A stretch of 64,000 nt of DNA, from NCBI RefSeq assembly GCF_022024035.1, contig NZ_CP091787.1, positions 3,194,001 through 3,258,000 of the forward strand, in the 5' to 3' direction. The DNA comes from Prevotella sp. E13-17 (GTDB lineage: Bacteria > Bacteroidota > Bacteroidia > Bacteroidales > Bacteroidaceae). The position numbers and the translations under genes are program-made. The notes under the pieces are model-generated. The model did not search any database. It was not told the origin of the DNA and saw only the letters and a list, made by a program, of their open reading frames with translations. Shown here piece by piece: positions 18,775 to 26,522 of the stretch (the stretch's first letter is position 1; each line of letters opens with the position of its first letter).

Positions 18775-19030
18775 AGCAAAATTTTAATATCGCATATCAT
18801 TTTTCATAGTTTTTTTTATCACGAAATACAAAAAAGTGTAATTTTAACACAATCCGTTAAGAAAAAGTTGTAATTGATACACCCTAGTTGTCAAAAACGG
18901 AAGAGTTGTCAGAAACAAGATGTTGAGGCATCTTATACAGGCTTAACCACTTCACCAACAACAAATTGCTGAAAAAAGAAAAACAAAGCGGCACTTTCGA
19001 CTCAGAAAAGCGCTGCTTCACATTGCCAAG

Positions 19031-19061
19031 AGTGCCACTTTCAACAACCAAAAGTGGCACT
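19031..19061. repeat. Inverted repeat AGTGCCACTTT / AAAGTGGCACT (locus 1)
   Basis: Perfect 11-bp arms at 19031-19041 and 19051-19061 around a 9-nt loop (CAACAACCA). The arm sequence is shared with the longer hairpin at 47414-47474, and in both places a 22-bp tandem array follows on the plus strand. Confidence 0.85.
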
Positions 19062-19073
19062 TCTGAACCGATT

Positions 19074-19175
19074 CCAGCCCCTGAAAGCAACTCATCCAGC
19101 CCCTGAAAGCAACTCATCCAGCCCCTGAAAACGAGTCAGCCAGCCCCTGGATGCGAGCTGGCCAGCCCCTGAAAC
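19074..19175. repeat. Tandem array with exact 22-bp period, 4.6 units (locus 1)
   Basis: Units start at 19074, 19096, 19118, 19140 and 19162, each beginning CCAGCCCCTG followed by AAA or GAT; the last is partial (14 bases). Units 1 and 2 are identical over 22 bases; units 3 and 4 diverge in the last 8-10 positions. The period is not divisible by three, so the array cannot encode a simple peptide repeat. The same unit recurs at 47505-47612. Confidence 0.9.
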
Positions 19176-19213
19176 AAAAACAAAAGCTCCGCTTTCGCAG
19201 TGGAAAACGGAGC
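19176..19213 (-). terminator. Terminator of pnp
   Basis: On the minus strand the 6-bp stem GCTCCG/CGGAGC (19208-19213 with 19186-19191) extends through an inner GAAA/TTTC pairing. It is followed by TTTTGTTTTTGTTTC, a good T-tract. Confidence 0.75.
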
Positions 19214-19267
19214 CTATTGCTTCACCTTATTATATATATAAGGCGACGAAACGACTACTATTACATG

Positions 19268-21628
19268 TTAGAAGTCCATGTGGTCGAGGGCATCGCTGAA
19301 GTCCTTGGGCTCACGGCTCTGAGCAGGATCGCGATAGACCTCGTCCTGGGGCTGCTCAGCACGGGGCTGACGATCCTGACGGGGCTGACGACGATCGCCA
19401 CGGTCGCCACGGTCCTGACGGGGCTGACGGCGGTCGCCACGCTCTGGACGCTCGCCACGCTCACGACGAGCAGGACGCTCGCGCTCTACATAGCCCTCGG
19501 GCTTCTCGATGAGCACGCGGTGAGAGAGCTTGTACTTGCCGGTCTTAGGATCGATCTCGAGCAACTTCACCTTGATGTGGTCGCCCTCCTTGATGCCTGC
19601 CTCCTCGACAGTCTCGAGGCGCTTCCAGTCAATCTCGGAGATGTGGAGCAGACCATCCTTGCCGGGCATGATCTCTACGAAGCAGCCGTAAGGCATGATG
19701 CTGCGAACAACACCGTCGTAAACCTCGCCTACCTCGGGAATGGCAACGATGGCACGGATCTTCGCCAGTGCGGCATCGATGCTCTCCTTGTCGGGACCGC
19801 TGACCTGAACCTTACCGACACCGTCGGTCTCGTCGATGGTGATCGTGGTCTTGGTGTCTTCCTGCATCTGCTGGATGATCTTACCACCAGGGCCAATGAC
19901 AGCACCGATGAACTCCTTAGGAATCTCGATCTGCACGATGCGGGGCACCTGAGGCTTGAACTCGGCACGTGGCTCGGCGATGGTGTCGGTCAGGCACTTG
20001 AGGATGTGCTCACGACCAGCCTTGGCCTGCATGAGTGCCTTCTCGAGAATGTCGAACGACAGACCGTCGCACTTGATATCCATCTGGGTGGCGGTCAGAC
20101 CGTCTTTCGTACCGGTGGTCTTGAAGTCCATGTCGCCCAAGTGGTCCTCGTCGCCGAGGATATCGCTCAACACGGCATACTTATCTTCGCCGGGGTTCTT
20201 GATCAGACCCATGGCAATACCGCTGACGGGCTTCTTCATAGGAACACCTGCGTCCATCAGGGCGAGGGTACCGGCACAAACGGTGGCCATTGATGAAGAA
20301 CCGTTAGACTCGAGAATCTGTGATACCAGACGTACGGTGTAGGGGAAGTCCTCGGGAATCTGACCCTTCAGACCGCGCCATGCCAGGTGGCCGTGACCAA
20401 TCTCACGACGACCTACGCCGCGCTGGGCCTTGGCCTCACCCGTACAGAATGGGGGGAAGTTGTAGTGCAGCAGGAAGCGCTGGTAGCTCTTGTCGAGCAC
20501 ATCGTCCACCATCTTCTCGTCGAGCTTGGTGCCCAGCGTACAGGTGGAAAGCGACTGCGTCTCACCACGGGTGAAGATGGCTGATCCGTGAGGCATGGGC
20601 AGGGGCGAAACCTCGCACCAGATGGGACGGATCTCGTCGGTCTTACGACCATCCAGACGGATGCCTTCGTCGAGAATGCAACGACGCATGGCGTCGCGCT
20701 CTACGTCGTGGTAGTAGCGATCCATCATAGCCTCGTACTCTTCCTTGGAAATCTCCGAGTCCTCGGGGACCTCGGCCAGGAATTTCTCCTTGAAGTCAGT
20801 AAGCAGCTTCTCGAAGGCATCGGCACGGTCCTGCTTGGGCAGAGCCTGCTTGGTGATATCGTAGGCGGGCTGATACAGCTCTTTGTTCATACGCTCGCGC
20901 AGAGCCTCGTCGTTCACCTCGTGGTTGTACTCGCGCTTCACGTCCTTGCCCAGTTCCTTGCTCAGCTCCTTCTGCAGCTCGCACATAGGCTTGATAGCCA
21001 CCATGGCAGCCTTCAGGGCACCCAGCAGGTCTTGCTCAGACACTTCGTTCATCTCGCCTTCCACCATCATGATGTTCTCGGCAGAGGCGCCAACCATGAT
21101 GTCCATGTCGGCCTGCTTCATCTGCTCGAAGGTAGGATCAATCACATACTCACCATTGATACGAGCCACGCGCACCTCAGAGATGGGGCACTCGAAGGGG
21201 ATATCCGAGCAAGCCAGGGCTGCTGAAGCAGCAAAACCGGCCAAAGCATCGGGCTGGTCAACGCCATCGGCTGAAAGCAGCATCACGTTGACAAATACTT
21301 CTGCGTGATAGTTGCTGGGGAACAACGGACGGAGCACGCGGTCCACCAGACGGCTGGTAAGGATTTCGTTATCAGAGGCTTTACCTTCGCGCTTGGTGAA
21401 TCCACCAGGGAAACGGCCGGCAGCACTGTACTGCTCACGATAGTCAACCTGCAAAGGCATGAAATCGGTTCCGGGAACTGCATCTTTTGCGGCACAAACA
21501 GTGGCCAGGAGTACGGTGTTGTTCATCTTCAACATGACAGCACCATCGGTCTGTTTTGCCACTTTCCCGGTTTCAATGGTGATGGTACGTCCATCAGCCA
21601 ATTGAAGGGTTTTTGTAATTACGTTCAT
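19268..21628 (-). CDS. pnp: Polyribonucleotide nucleotidyltransferase (PNPase)
   Basis: Phosphorolytic 3'-to-5' exoribonuclease acting in RNA turnover. Two RNase PH-like domains are clear: N-terminal with [19 protein letters not shown] and [18 protein letters not shown], second with [24 protein letters not shown] and the MDIKCDG region. A KH domain follows ([18 protein letters not shown], about 575-635), then an S1 domain ([21 protein letters not shown], about 645-715). The last 70 residues are a low-complexity Arg/Gly/Asp/Gln-rich tail with [15 protein letters not shown] repeats ending ALDHMDF, probably an extra RNA-contact segment. At 786 aa it is slightly longer than many PNPases because of this tail. 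A -7 box lies 35 bases upstream, and a terminator follows the stop. Confidence 0.98.
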   Translation of the reverse strand: MNVITKTLQLADGRTITIETGKVAKQTDGAVMLKMNNTVLLATVCAAKDAVPGTDFMPLQVDYREQYSAAGRFPGGFTKREGKASDNEILTSRLVDRVLRPLFPSNYHAEVFVNVMLLSADGVDQPDALAGFAASAALACSDIPFECPISEVRVARINGEYVIDPTFEQMKQADMDIMVGASAENIMMVEGEMNEVSEQDLLGALKAAMVAIKPMCELQKELSKELGKDVKREYNHEVNDEALRERMNKELYQPAYDITKQALPKQDRADAFEKLLTDFKEKFLAEVPEDSEISKEEYEAMMDRYYHDVERDAMRRCILDEGIRLDGRKTDEIRPIWCEVSPLPMPHGSAIFTRGETQSLSTCTLGTKLDEKMVDDVLDKSYQRFLLHYNFPPFCTGEAKAQRGVGRREIGHGHLAWRGLKGQIPEDFPYTVRLVSQILESNGSSSMATVCAGTLALMDAGVPMKKPVSGIAMGLIKNPGEDKYAVLSDILGDEDHLGDMDFKTTGTKDGLTATQMDIKCDGLSFDILEKALMQAKAGREHILKCLTDTIAEPRAEFKPQVPRIVQIEIPKEFIGAVIGPGGKIIQQMQEDTKTTITIDETDGVGKVQVSGPDKESIDAALAKIRAIVAIPEVGEVYDGVVRSIMPYGCFVEIMPGKDGLLHISEIDWKRLETVEEAGIKEGDHIKVKLLEIDPKTGKYKLSHRVLIEKPEGYVERERPARRERGERPERGDRRQPRQDRGDRGDRRQPRQDRQPRAEQPQDEVYRDPAQSREPKDFSDALDHMDF

Positions 21629-21662
21629 CTTGTTTTATACATCTTTAATAAAAAAATACGTG

Positions 21663-21670
21663 CAAAAGTA
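21663..21670 (-). promoter_or_regulatory. -7 box of pnp
   Basis: TACTTTTG on the minus strand matches TAnnTTTG, 35 bases upstream of the pnp start. It is divergent from the promoter at 21746. Confidence 0.7.
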
Positions 21671-21745
21671 CACTTTTTCGGCTGAATAAAAGAATATTTA
21701 TTAAAGTTTTACTATTTTTTAATGATTAAAGAGGCAGAAAAATAG

Positions 21746-21753
21746 TAACTTTG
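21746..21753 (+). promoter_or_regulatory. -7 box of the thioredoxin-like lipoprotein gene
   Basis: TAACTTTG matches TAnnTTTG. The TTG inside it (21751) is in frame with the downstream gene but is promoter, not start codon. This places the real start at ATG 21769 or 21778. Confidence 0.7.
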
Positions 21754-21768
21754 CACACAAATTACAAA

Positions 21769-22908
21769 ATGACAACAATGAAAAAGATTGCGTATATTCT
21801 GCTGGCTACAGCCGCCATGGCTGCCTGCAATAACAAAAACACATTCACCATCGAAGGACATATAGACGGCGCACAGGACTCGGTGCTCTACCTGCACCAC
21901 ATGGGCGTGACGAAAGCTGAGGTGGTGGACTCGGTGAAGCTGGACGAGAGCGGCGACTTCTGTTTCGAACAGGCGGCACCGAAGGCTCCCGACTTCTACG
22001 TGCTGCGCATCAATAACCAGATTGTGAACCTGAGCATCGACTCGACAGAGACGGTCAGCGTGAAGGCTTCGTACCCCGGCATGGCTGCCAACTACGAGGT
22101 GGAGGGTTCGACCAACTGTCAGAAAATCAAGGAACTGGCACTGAAGCAGCAGGCACTGCAGGAGCGTGTGGCTGCACTGGACCGCAACACTTCGCTGGGA
22201 CGTGAGCGTGCGCTGGACTCGCTGGAGCATCTGGTCAATGCCTATAAGGAGGACGTAAAACTGAACTATATCTACCAGGCTCCTAATGAGGCGTATGCCT
22301 ACTTTGCCCTGTTTCAGACGGTAGGCCCTTGGAACATCTTTGACAAGAACGACCCACAGGACCTGAAGGTGTTTGGCGCTGTGGCTACCAGCTGGGAGAC
22401 GTTCTATCCGGAAAGTGAACGCACCAAGAACTTGCGCAGCATGACGCTGAAAGGCATGAACGACAACCGTCAGGCTGCTGCCCGCCAACAGCGTGTGCTC
22501 AACAGCGACATGGTGGTGGAATCGGGCGTCATCGACTTGAGTTTGCCCGACAAGAACGGTCGCCTTCGCACGCTGACAGAGCTGAAGGGCAAAGTGGTGT
22601 TGCTGGACTTCCACTCGTTTGGAGCGAAGGACTCTGCACCTCGCATCCTGGCACTGCGCGACCTCTACAACAAATATCACGCTCAGGGACTGGAAATCTA
22701 TCAGGTCTCTTTAGACGACAAGCACCTCTGGCGTCAAGCTGTCGAGGCGCTGCCATGGATCAACGTCTATGACAGCGAGGGCACATCTCTCGTGCGCTAC
22801 AACGTGCAGCAGCTGCCCGAGTTCTTCCTCATAGATCGCAACAACCAGCTTCAAAAGCGCTCTGTGCAGATCAAAGACCTGGAAGAAGAGATTAGGAAAC
22901 TTATCTAA
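21769..22908 (+). CDS. DUF4369/thioredoxin-like lipoprotein lacking the redox cysteines
   Basis: Lipoprotein of about 380 aa (start ATG 21769, or 21778 giving MKKIAYILLATAAMAAC with lipobox AMAAC). Residues about 20-125 resemble the DUF4369 N-terminal domain of Bacteroidota TlpA-like proteins (TFTIEGHIDGAQDSVLYLHH). The C-terminal part is a thioredoxin/AhpC-TSA fold (IDLSLPDKNGRLRTLTELKGKVVLLDF ... VQQLPEFFLIDRNNQ). Where a WCxxC motif should follow the first strand, the sequence reads FHSFGAKDSAPR, with no cysteine. A classical disulfide exchange activity is therefore unlikely; it may be a structural or binding relative. The cis-Pro loop (QLPEFFLI) is kept. It lies divergent from pnp and 167 bases before the Nudix gene. 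Confidence 0.85.
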   Translation: MTTMKKIAYILLATAAMAACNNKNTFTIEGHIDGAQDSVLYLHHMGVTKAEVVDSVKLDESGDFCFEQAAPKAPDFYVLRINNQIVNLSIDSTETVSVKASYPGMAANYEVEGSTNCQKIKELALKQQALQERVAALDRNTSLGRERALDSLEHLVNAYKEDVKLNYIYQAPNEAYAYFALFQTVGPWNIFDKNDPQDLKVFGAVATSWETFYPESERTKNLRSMTLKGMNDNRQAAARQQRVLNSDMVVESGVIDLSLPDKNGRLRTLTELKGKVVLLDFHSFGAKDSAPRILALRDLYNKYHAQGLEIYQVSLDDKHLWRQAVEALPWINVYDSEGTSLVRYNVQQLPEFFLIDRNNQLQKRSVQIKDLEEEIRKLI

Positions 22909-22924
22909 CGAGGAAGTTTTAACT

Positions 22925-23067
22925 GAGAGTTGAGAACTGAGAACTGAGAGGTATGATTACATCTATCGTTGAGTTAAGCACACAAATCTAACCATACTTC
23001 TCACCTCTCACTTCTCACCTCTCACTTTAAAAAAAAGTCTAATCATACCTCTCAGTTCTCAACTCTC
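22925..23067. repeat. Heptanucleotide-built inverted repeat
   Basis: Left part: GAGAGTT, GAGAACT, GAGAACT, GAGAGGT (22925-22952) then ATGATTA. Right part is its inverted counterpart (23040-23067), giving perfect 22-bp arms at 22938-22959 and 23040-23061. The 80-nt spacer contains four further heptads (TTCTCAC, CTCTCAC, TTCTCAC, CTCTCAC; 22998-23025). The segment TCTAAYCATACYTCTCA appears twice as a direct repeat in the right half (from 22987 and 23038). Confidence 0.85.
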
Positions 23068-23075
23068 AACTAAAA

Positions 23076-23597
23076 GTGCATCCCCTAGATAAATTCGCTT
23101 ATTGCCCCGCTTGCGGCAGCAAAAGCTTTACGGAACACAACGTCAAAAGCAAGCAATGCAACGACTGCGGATTCGTGTATTATGCGAACCCGTCGGCTGC
23201 AACCGCTGCGTTTATCCTGAACGGCAAAGGAGAGCTGCTGGTGGTGAGACGCGGCAAAGAACCGGCCAAGGGAACACTGGACCTGCCTGGCGGCTTTGTC
23301 GATATGGACGAGAATGCTGAAGAGGGCATGCTGCGAGAGATTGAAGAGGAGACCGGACTGCAACTGAACAACCCTAAGTACCTGTTCAGCATTCCCAATC
23401 TGTACGAATACTCGGGCATGACCATCCACACACTGGACCTATTCTTCCGCCTGGATGTGGCCGACGACTGCCTGGCAACGGCTGGCGATGACGCCGCAGA
23501 GGCCATGTGGATGCCCCTGGAAAAGGTCAACGACAGACTGTTTGGACTGCACAGCATCCAACAAGCCGTGAAACGTTTTCTAAGCGTCAATCGTTAA
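23076..23597 (+). CDS. Nudix hydrolase with N-terminal zinc ribbon
   Basis: Small pyrophosphohydrolase (173 aa). An N-terminal zinc ribbon (CPACGS ... CNDCGF, residues about 9-32) precedes a Nudix fold with a complete box: GGFVDMDENAEEG then REIEEETGL (G-x5-E-x7-REUxEExGU). The architecture resembles NudC-type NADH pyrophosphatases, but the protein is short and lacks their long N-terminal region, so the substrate is unknown. No ATG fits; the likely start is GTG at 23076. The frame is open upstream only to 23043, through part of the heptad repeat. It may be co-transcribed with the lipoprotein ending at 22908. Confidence 0.9.
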   Translation: MHPLDKFAYCPACGSKSFTEHNVKSKQCNDCGFVYYANPSAATAAFILNGKGELLVVRRGKEPAKGTLDLPGGFVDMDENAEEGMLREIEEETGLQLNNPKYLFSIPNLYEYSGMTIHTLDLFFRLDVADDCLATAGDDAAEAMWMPLEKVNDRLFGLHSIQQAVKRFLSVNR

Positions 23598-23639
23598 GAA
23601 AACAAAAAATCTCCTATATATATAAGGTGGAAGAAAACT

Positions 23640-23674
23640 TTTTGTTTACTTTTGCACCCCAAAAGTAAACAAAA
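23640..23674 (+). promoter_or_regulatory. topA promoter with 15-bp inverted repeat
   Basis: The -7 box TACTTTTG (23647-23654) lies in the left arm of a perfect 15-bp inverted repeat (23640-23654 with 23660-23674, 5-nt spacer CACCC). The right arm covers the expected start of transcription and early leader. It could be an operator, or form a hairpin at the very 5' end of topA mRNA. Confidence 0.7.
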
Positions 23675-23682
23675 TTGGATTT

Positions 23683-25998
23683 ATGCAAAAGAACTTAGTC
23701 ATAGTAGAGTCACCCGCCAAGGCGAAGACCATTGAAAAATTCCTGGGCGATGACTACAAGGTGATGTCGAGCTACGGACATATTCGCGACTTGAAGAAGC
23801 GCGAATTGAGTATCAACGACAAGACCATGGAACCCGAATATGAGATTCCCGAAGAGAAACAGAAACTGGTGAACGAACTGCGTTCACAGGCGCAGAAAGC
23901 AAGTCAGGTGTGGCTGGCATCCGATGAGGACCGCGAGGGAGAAGCCATCTCTTGGCACCTGTGCGAGGTGCTGGGACTGGACGAGGAGAAGACCAAGCGT
24001 ATCGTGTTCCACGAAATCACCAAACCAGCTATCATAGAGGCCATCAATAACCCACGCACCGTGGATATGAACCTGGTGAACGCCCAGCAGGCACGCCGTG
24101 TGCTGGACCGTCTGGTGGGCTTCAAGTTGTCGCCTGTGCTATGGCGCAAAGTGAAACCTGCTCTCTCGGCCGGTCGCGTGCAGAGCGTAGCCGTGAGACT
24201 GATCGTTGAGCGTGAACGCGAGATTCAGGCCTTCAAGACCGAGACCTACTACAGCGTGACTGCCACCTTTGGCATCATCAACAAAGATGGGTCGCAATCG
24301 GAAGTCAAGGCCACCTTGGGACAGCGCTTCAAGACCGAACAAGAGGTGGAGCAGTTCATGGAGATGTGCAAGAACGCCACCTTCACCGTGACCTCGGTAC
24401 AGAAGAAGCCCATGAAGCGCACGCCTGCACCACCATTCACGACCTCTACACTGCAACAGGAGGCTGCCCGCAAGCTGGGCTTCACCGTGAGCCAGACGAT
24501 GATGGTGGCACAGCACTTGTATGAAAGCGGACGCATCACCTACATGCGTACGGACTCGGTGAACCTGTCGGCACTCTGTATTAACGCATCGAAAGAGGAA
24601 ATCGTACGTCTGTATGGCGAGGAGTACAGCAAGGTGCGCCAGTATCACACCAGCTCGAAGGGTGCACAAGAGGCGCACGAGGCCATTCGTCCGACCTACA
24701 TGGAGAACACGTCCATTGAGGGCAGCTCTCAAGAGAAGCGCCTGTACGACCTGATTTGGAAACGCACGGCAGCCAGCCAGATGGCAGACGCACAGATAGA
24801 GAAGACCACCGTGGAGATTGCCATCAACAACGGAGAAGCAGCCAACGAGGCATTGACCTTCATCGCACAAGGCGAGGTGGTGAAGTTCGACGGTTTCCTG
24901 AAGGTTTACCGTGAGTCGATAGACGACGAGGACGACAATAAAGATGACTTCGCACACGTGCTGCCACCACTGAAGAAAGGCGACGAGCTGGCACGACGCG
25001 AGATGCAGGCCATGGAACGCAACACACAGGGACCACAGCGCTATACTGAAGCGTCACTGGTGCACAAACTGGAGGAACTGGGCATCGGACGTCCTTCTAC
25101 CTACGCTCCAACCATCTCGACCATCCAGCAACGTGAATACGTGATAAAAGGCGACAAGAAGGGCGAGGAACATCAGTTTGCGGTGATCACCTTGAAAGGT
25201 AAGGTGATCAGCCAGAAAAGCCGCACAGAGACCATTGGCTCGGACAAGGGTAAGCTGCTGCCTACCGACATAGGTATCGTGGTCAACGACTTCCTGATGG
25301 AGCACTTCCCTGCCATTATGGACTATAACTTCACGGCTAAAGTGGAACAGGACTTCGATAAGATTGCCGAAGGACGACAGGAGTGGAACAAGATGATAAA
25401 GGCATTCTACAAGGACTTTGAGCCTACGGTGGAAGAAACGCTCAACGCCCGCTCGGAACATAAGGCCGGCGAACGTGAACTGGGCAAGGATCCTAAGTCG
25501 GGCAAGCCTGTATTCGTGAAGATCGGCCGCTTCGGACCTATCGTACAGATTGGCAGCGCCGACGACAAAGAGAAGCCGCAGTTTGCACACCTGCCCAAGG
25601 AGTTCAGCATGGAGACTGTGACACTGAAGGACGCACTGGAACTGTTCCGTCTGCCCCGCATGCTGGGAACATACGAAGACGAGCCCGTGACCATCGGAAC
25701 CGGACGCTACGGCAACTACATCCTGCACAAGAAGATGTACACCACACTACCAAAGACCATGGACCCACTGACCATCGGTATCGGCGAAGCCGTGAAACTG
25801 ATTGAGGAGAAACGCAAACAGGAGACTCAGAAGCACCTGAAGACGTTTAGTGAGGATCCGAAACTGGAAGTGCGCAACGGACGCTACGGCCCTTATCTGG
25901 CATACGACGGCAAGAACTTCCGTCTGCCAAAGAACATGCACGAGCGTGCTAAGGAGCTGAGCTACGACGAATGTATGGCCATCATCAACAAGGCATGA
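23683..25998 (+). CDS. topA: DNA topoisomerase I
   Basis: Type IA topoisomerase that relaxes negative supercoils. The N-terminal TOPRIM domain begins NLVIVESPAKAKTIEKFLG and carries WLASDEDREGEAISWHL. The central gate has the catalytic tyrosine Tyr287 in RITYMRTDSVN and the RPTYMENT and GIGRPSTYAPTI motifs. The C-terminus holds two short zinc-ribbon-derived repeats that have lost their cysteines (RFGPIVQIG, RYGPYLAYDG), as usual for Bacteroidota TopA. Length (771 aa) is normal. Its TGA stop overlaps the aroK ATG (ATGA), so the two are translationally coupled. The promoter sits 28 bases upstream in a palindromic sequence. Confidence 0.98.
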   Translation: MQKNLVIVESPAKAKTIEKFLGDDYKVMSSYGHIRDLKKRELSINDKTMEPEYEIPEEKQKLVNELRSQAQKASQVWLASDEDREGEAISWHLCEVLGLDEEKTKRIVFHEITKPAIIEAINNPRTVDMNLVNAQQARRVLDRLVGFKLSPVLWRKVKPALSAGRVQSVAVRLIVEREREIQAFKTETYYSVTATFGIINKDGSQSEVKATLGQRFKTEQEVEQFMEMCKNATFTVTSVQKKPMKRTPAPPFTTSTLQQEAARKLGFTVSQTMMVAQHLYESGRITYMRTDSVNLSALCINASKEEIVRLYGEEYSKVRQYHTSSKGAQEAHEAIRPTYMENTSIEGSSQEKRLYDLIWKRTAASQMADAQIEKTTVEIAINNGEAANEALTFIAQGEVVKFDGFLKVYRESIDDEDDNKDDFAHVLPPLKKGDELARREMQAMERNTQGPQRYTEASLVHKLEELGIGRPSTYAPTISTIQQREYVIKGDKKGEEHQFAVITLKGKVISQKSRTETIGSDKGKLLPTDIGIVVNDFLMEHFPAIMDYNFTAKVEQDFDKIAEGRQEWNKMIKAFYKDFEPTVEETLNARSEHKAGERELGKDPKSGKPVFVKIGRFGPIVQIGSADDKEKPQFAHLPKEFSMETVTLKDALELFRLPRMLGTYEDEPVTIGTGRYGNYILHKKMYTTLPKTMDPLTIGIGEAVKLIEEKRKQETQKHLKTFSEDPKLEVRNGRYGPYLAYDGKNFRLPKNMHERAKELSYDECMAIINKA

Positions 25999-26522
25999 AA
26001 CGTATTATCCTGATAGGCTACATGGGAGCCGGAAAGACGACCGTCGGCAAAGCGCTCTCAAAGGAACTGGACATGCCCTTCTATGACCTGGACTGGTACA
26101 TAGAGAGCCGCCACAGGAAGACGGTGTCGCAACTGTTTCAGGAGGTAGGCGAAGAGGGATTCCGCAAGATTGAGCACAGTCTGCTGCACGAGGTGGCTGA
26201 ATTTGAAAATGTCATCATCAGTTGCGGCGGTGGGACGCCTTGCTTCTTTGACAACATAGACTATATGAACCAACAGGGAGAGGTGGTCTATCTGAAGGCT
26301 TCGCCAGAAGTGCTCTATAAGCACTTGCTGATGGCTAAGGTGGAACGCCCACTGCTGAAGGACAAGACGCCTGATGAGCTCATCGCCTTTATCCACGAAC
26401 AACTGAAGAAGCGCGAGCCATTCTATACGAAGGCGAAACACACGCTCGACGTCAGTCTGATGGACAATTACGAGAAGATAAAAATCACGATAGATAAACT
26501 GAAAGAGTTGCTTGAACAATGA
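25995..26522 (+). CDS. aroK: Shikimate kinase
   Basis: Phosphorylates shikimate with ATP, the fifth step of the chorismate pathway; cytoplasmic. The 175-residue protein starts at ATG 25995 inside the topA stop (ATGA), giving MKRIILIGYMGAGKTTVG. An upstream in-frame start at 25971 would lie within topA and is unlikely. Visible motifs: Walker A GYMGAGKTT, the shikimate-binding Asp in FYDLDWYIE, SCGGGTP and the lid ERPLL. It overlaps speA by ATGA at its own stop. The unusual company (topA before, speA after) makes a housekeeping operon without obvious shared pathway. Confidence 0.96.
   Translation: MKRIILIGYMGAGKTTVGKALSKELDMPFYDLDWYIESRHRKTVSQLFQEVGEEGFRKIEHSLLHEVAEFENVIISCGGGTPCFFDNIDYMNQQGEVVYLKASPEVLYKHLLMAKVERPLLKDKTPDELIAFIHEQLKKREPFYTKAKHTLDVSLMDNYEKIKITIDKLKELLEQ

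Larger units (their letters stand above)
18677..19267. other. 591-base intergenic region carrying a composite repeat element
   Basis: Non-coding between the pnp stop and the start of the 1175-residue protein. Going up the plus strand it holds an AT-rich promoter region (18677-18850) and an unremarkable stretch to about 18980. Next come an 11-bp perfect hairpin (19031-19061), a 22-bp-period array (19074-19175), the pnp terminator (19176-19213) and an AT-rich near-palindrome (19223-19243). Short ORFs here overlap the repeats and have no coding character. Confidence 0.7.

Noticed and set aside
18884..19117. 77-codon minus-strand ORF over the repeat element
   Set aside because: It runs through the hairpin and part of the array, whose 22-bp period shifts frame each unit; no homologue or start signal recognised.
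19074..19175. CRISPR array
   Set aside because: Repeat plus spacer is only 22 bp, variable part about 8 bases, and no cas genes are present; far too short for CRISPR.
19151..20293. Long plus-strand ORF (380 codons) opposite pnp
   Set aside because: It lies antisense to the conserved PNPase catalytic, KH and S1 domains; its Leu/Thr-rich translation is a codon-bias shadow and it begins inside the 22-bp array.
21712..22680. 322-codon minus-strand ORF
   Set aside because: Covers the divergent promoter and the thioredoxin-like lipoprotein in antisense; no domain, signal or promoter.
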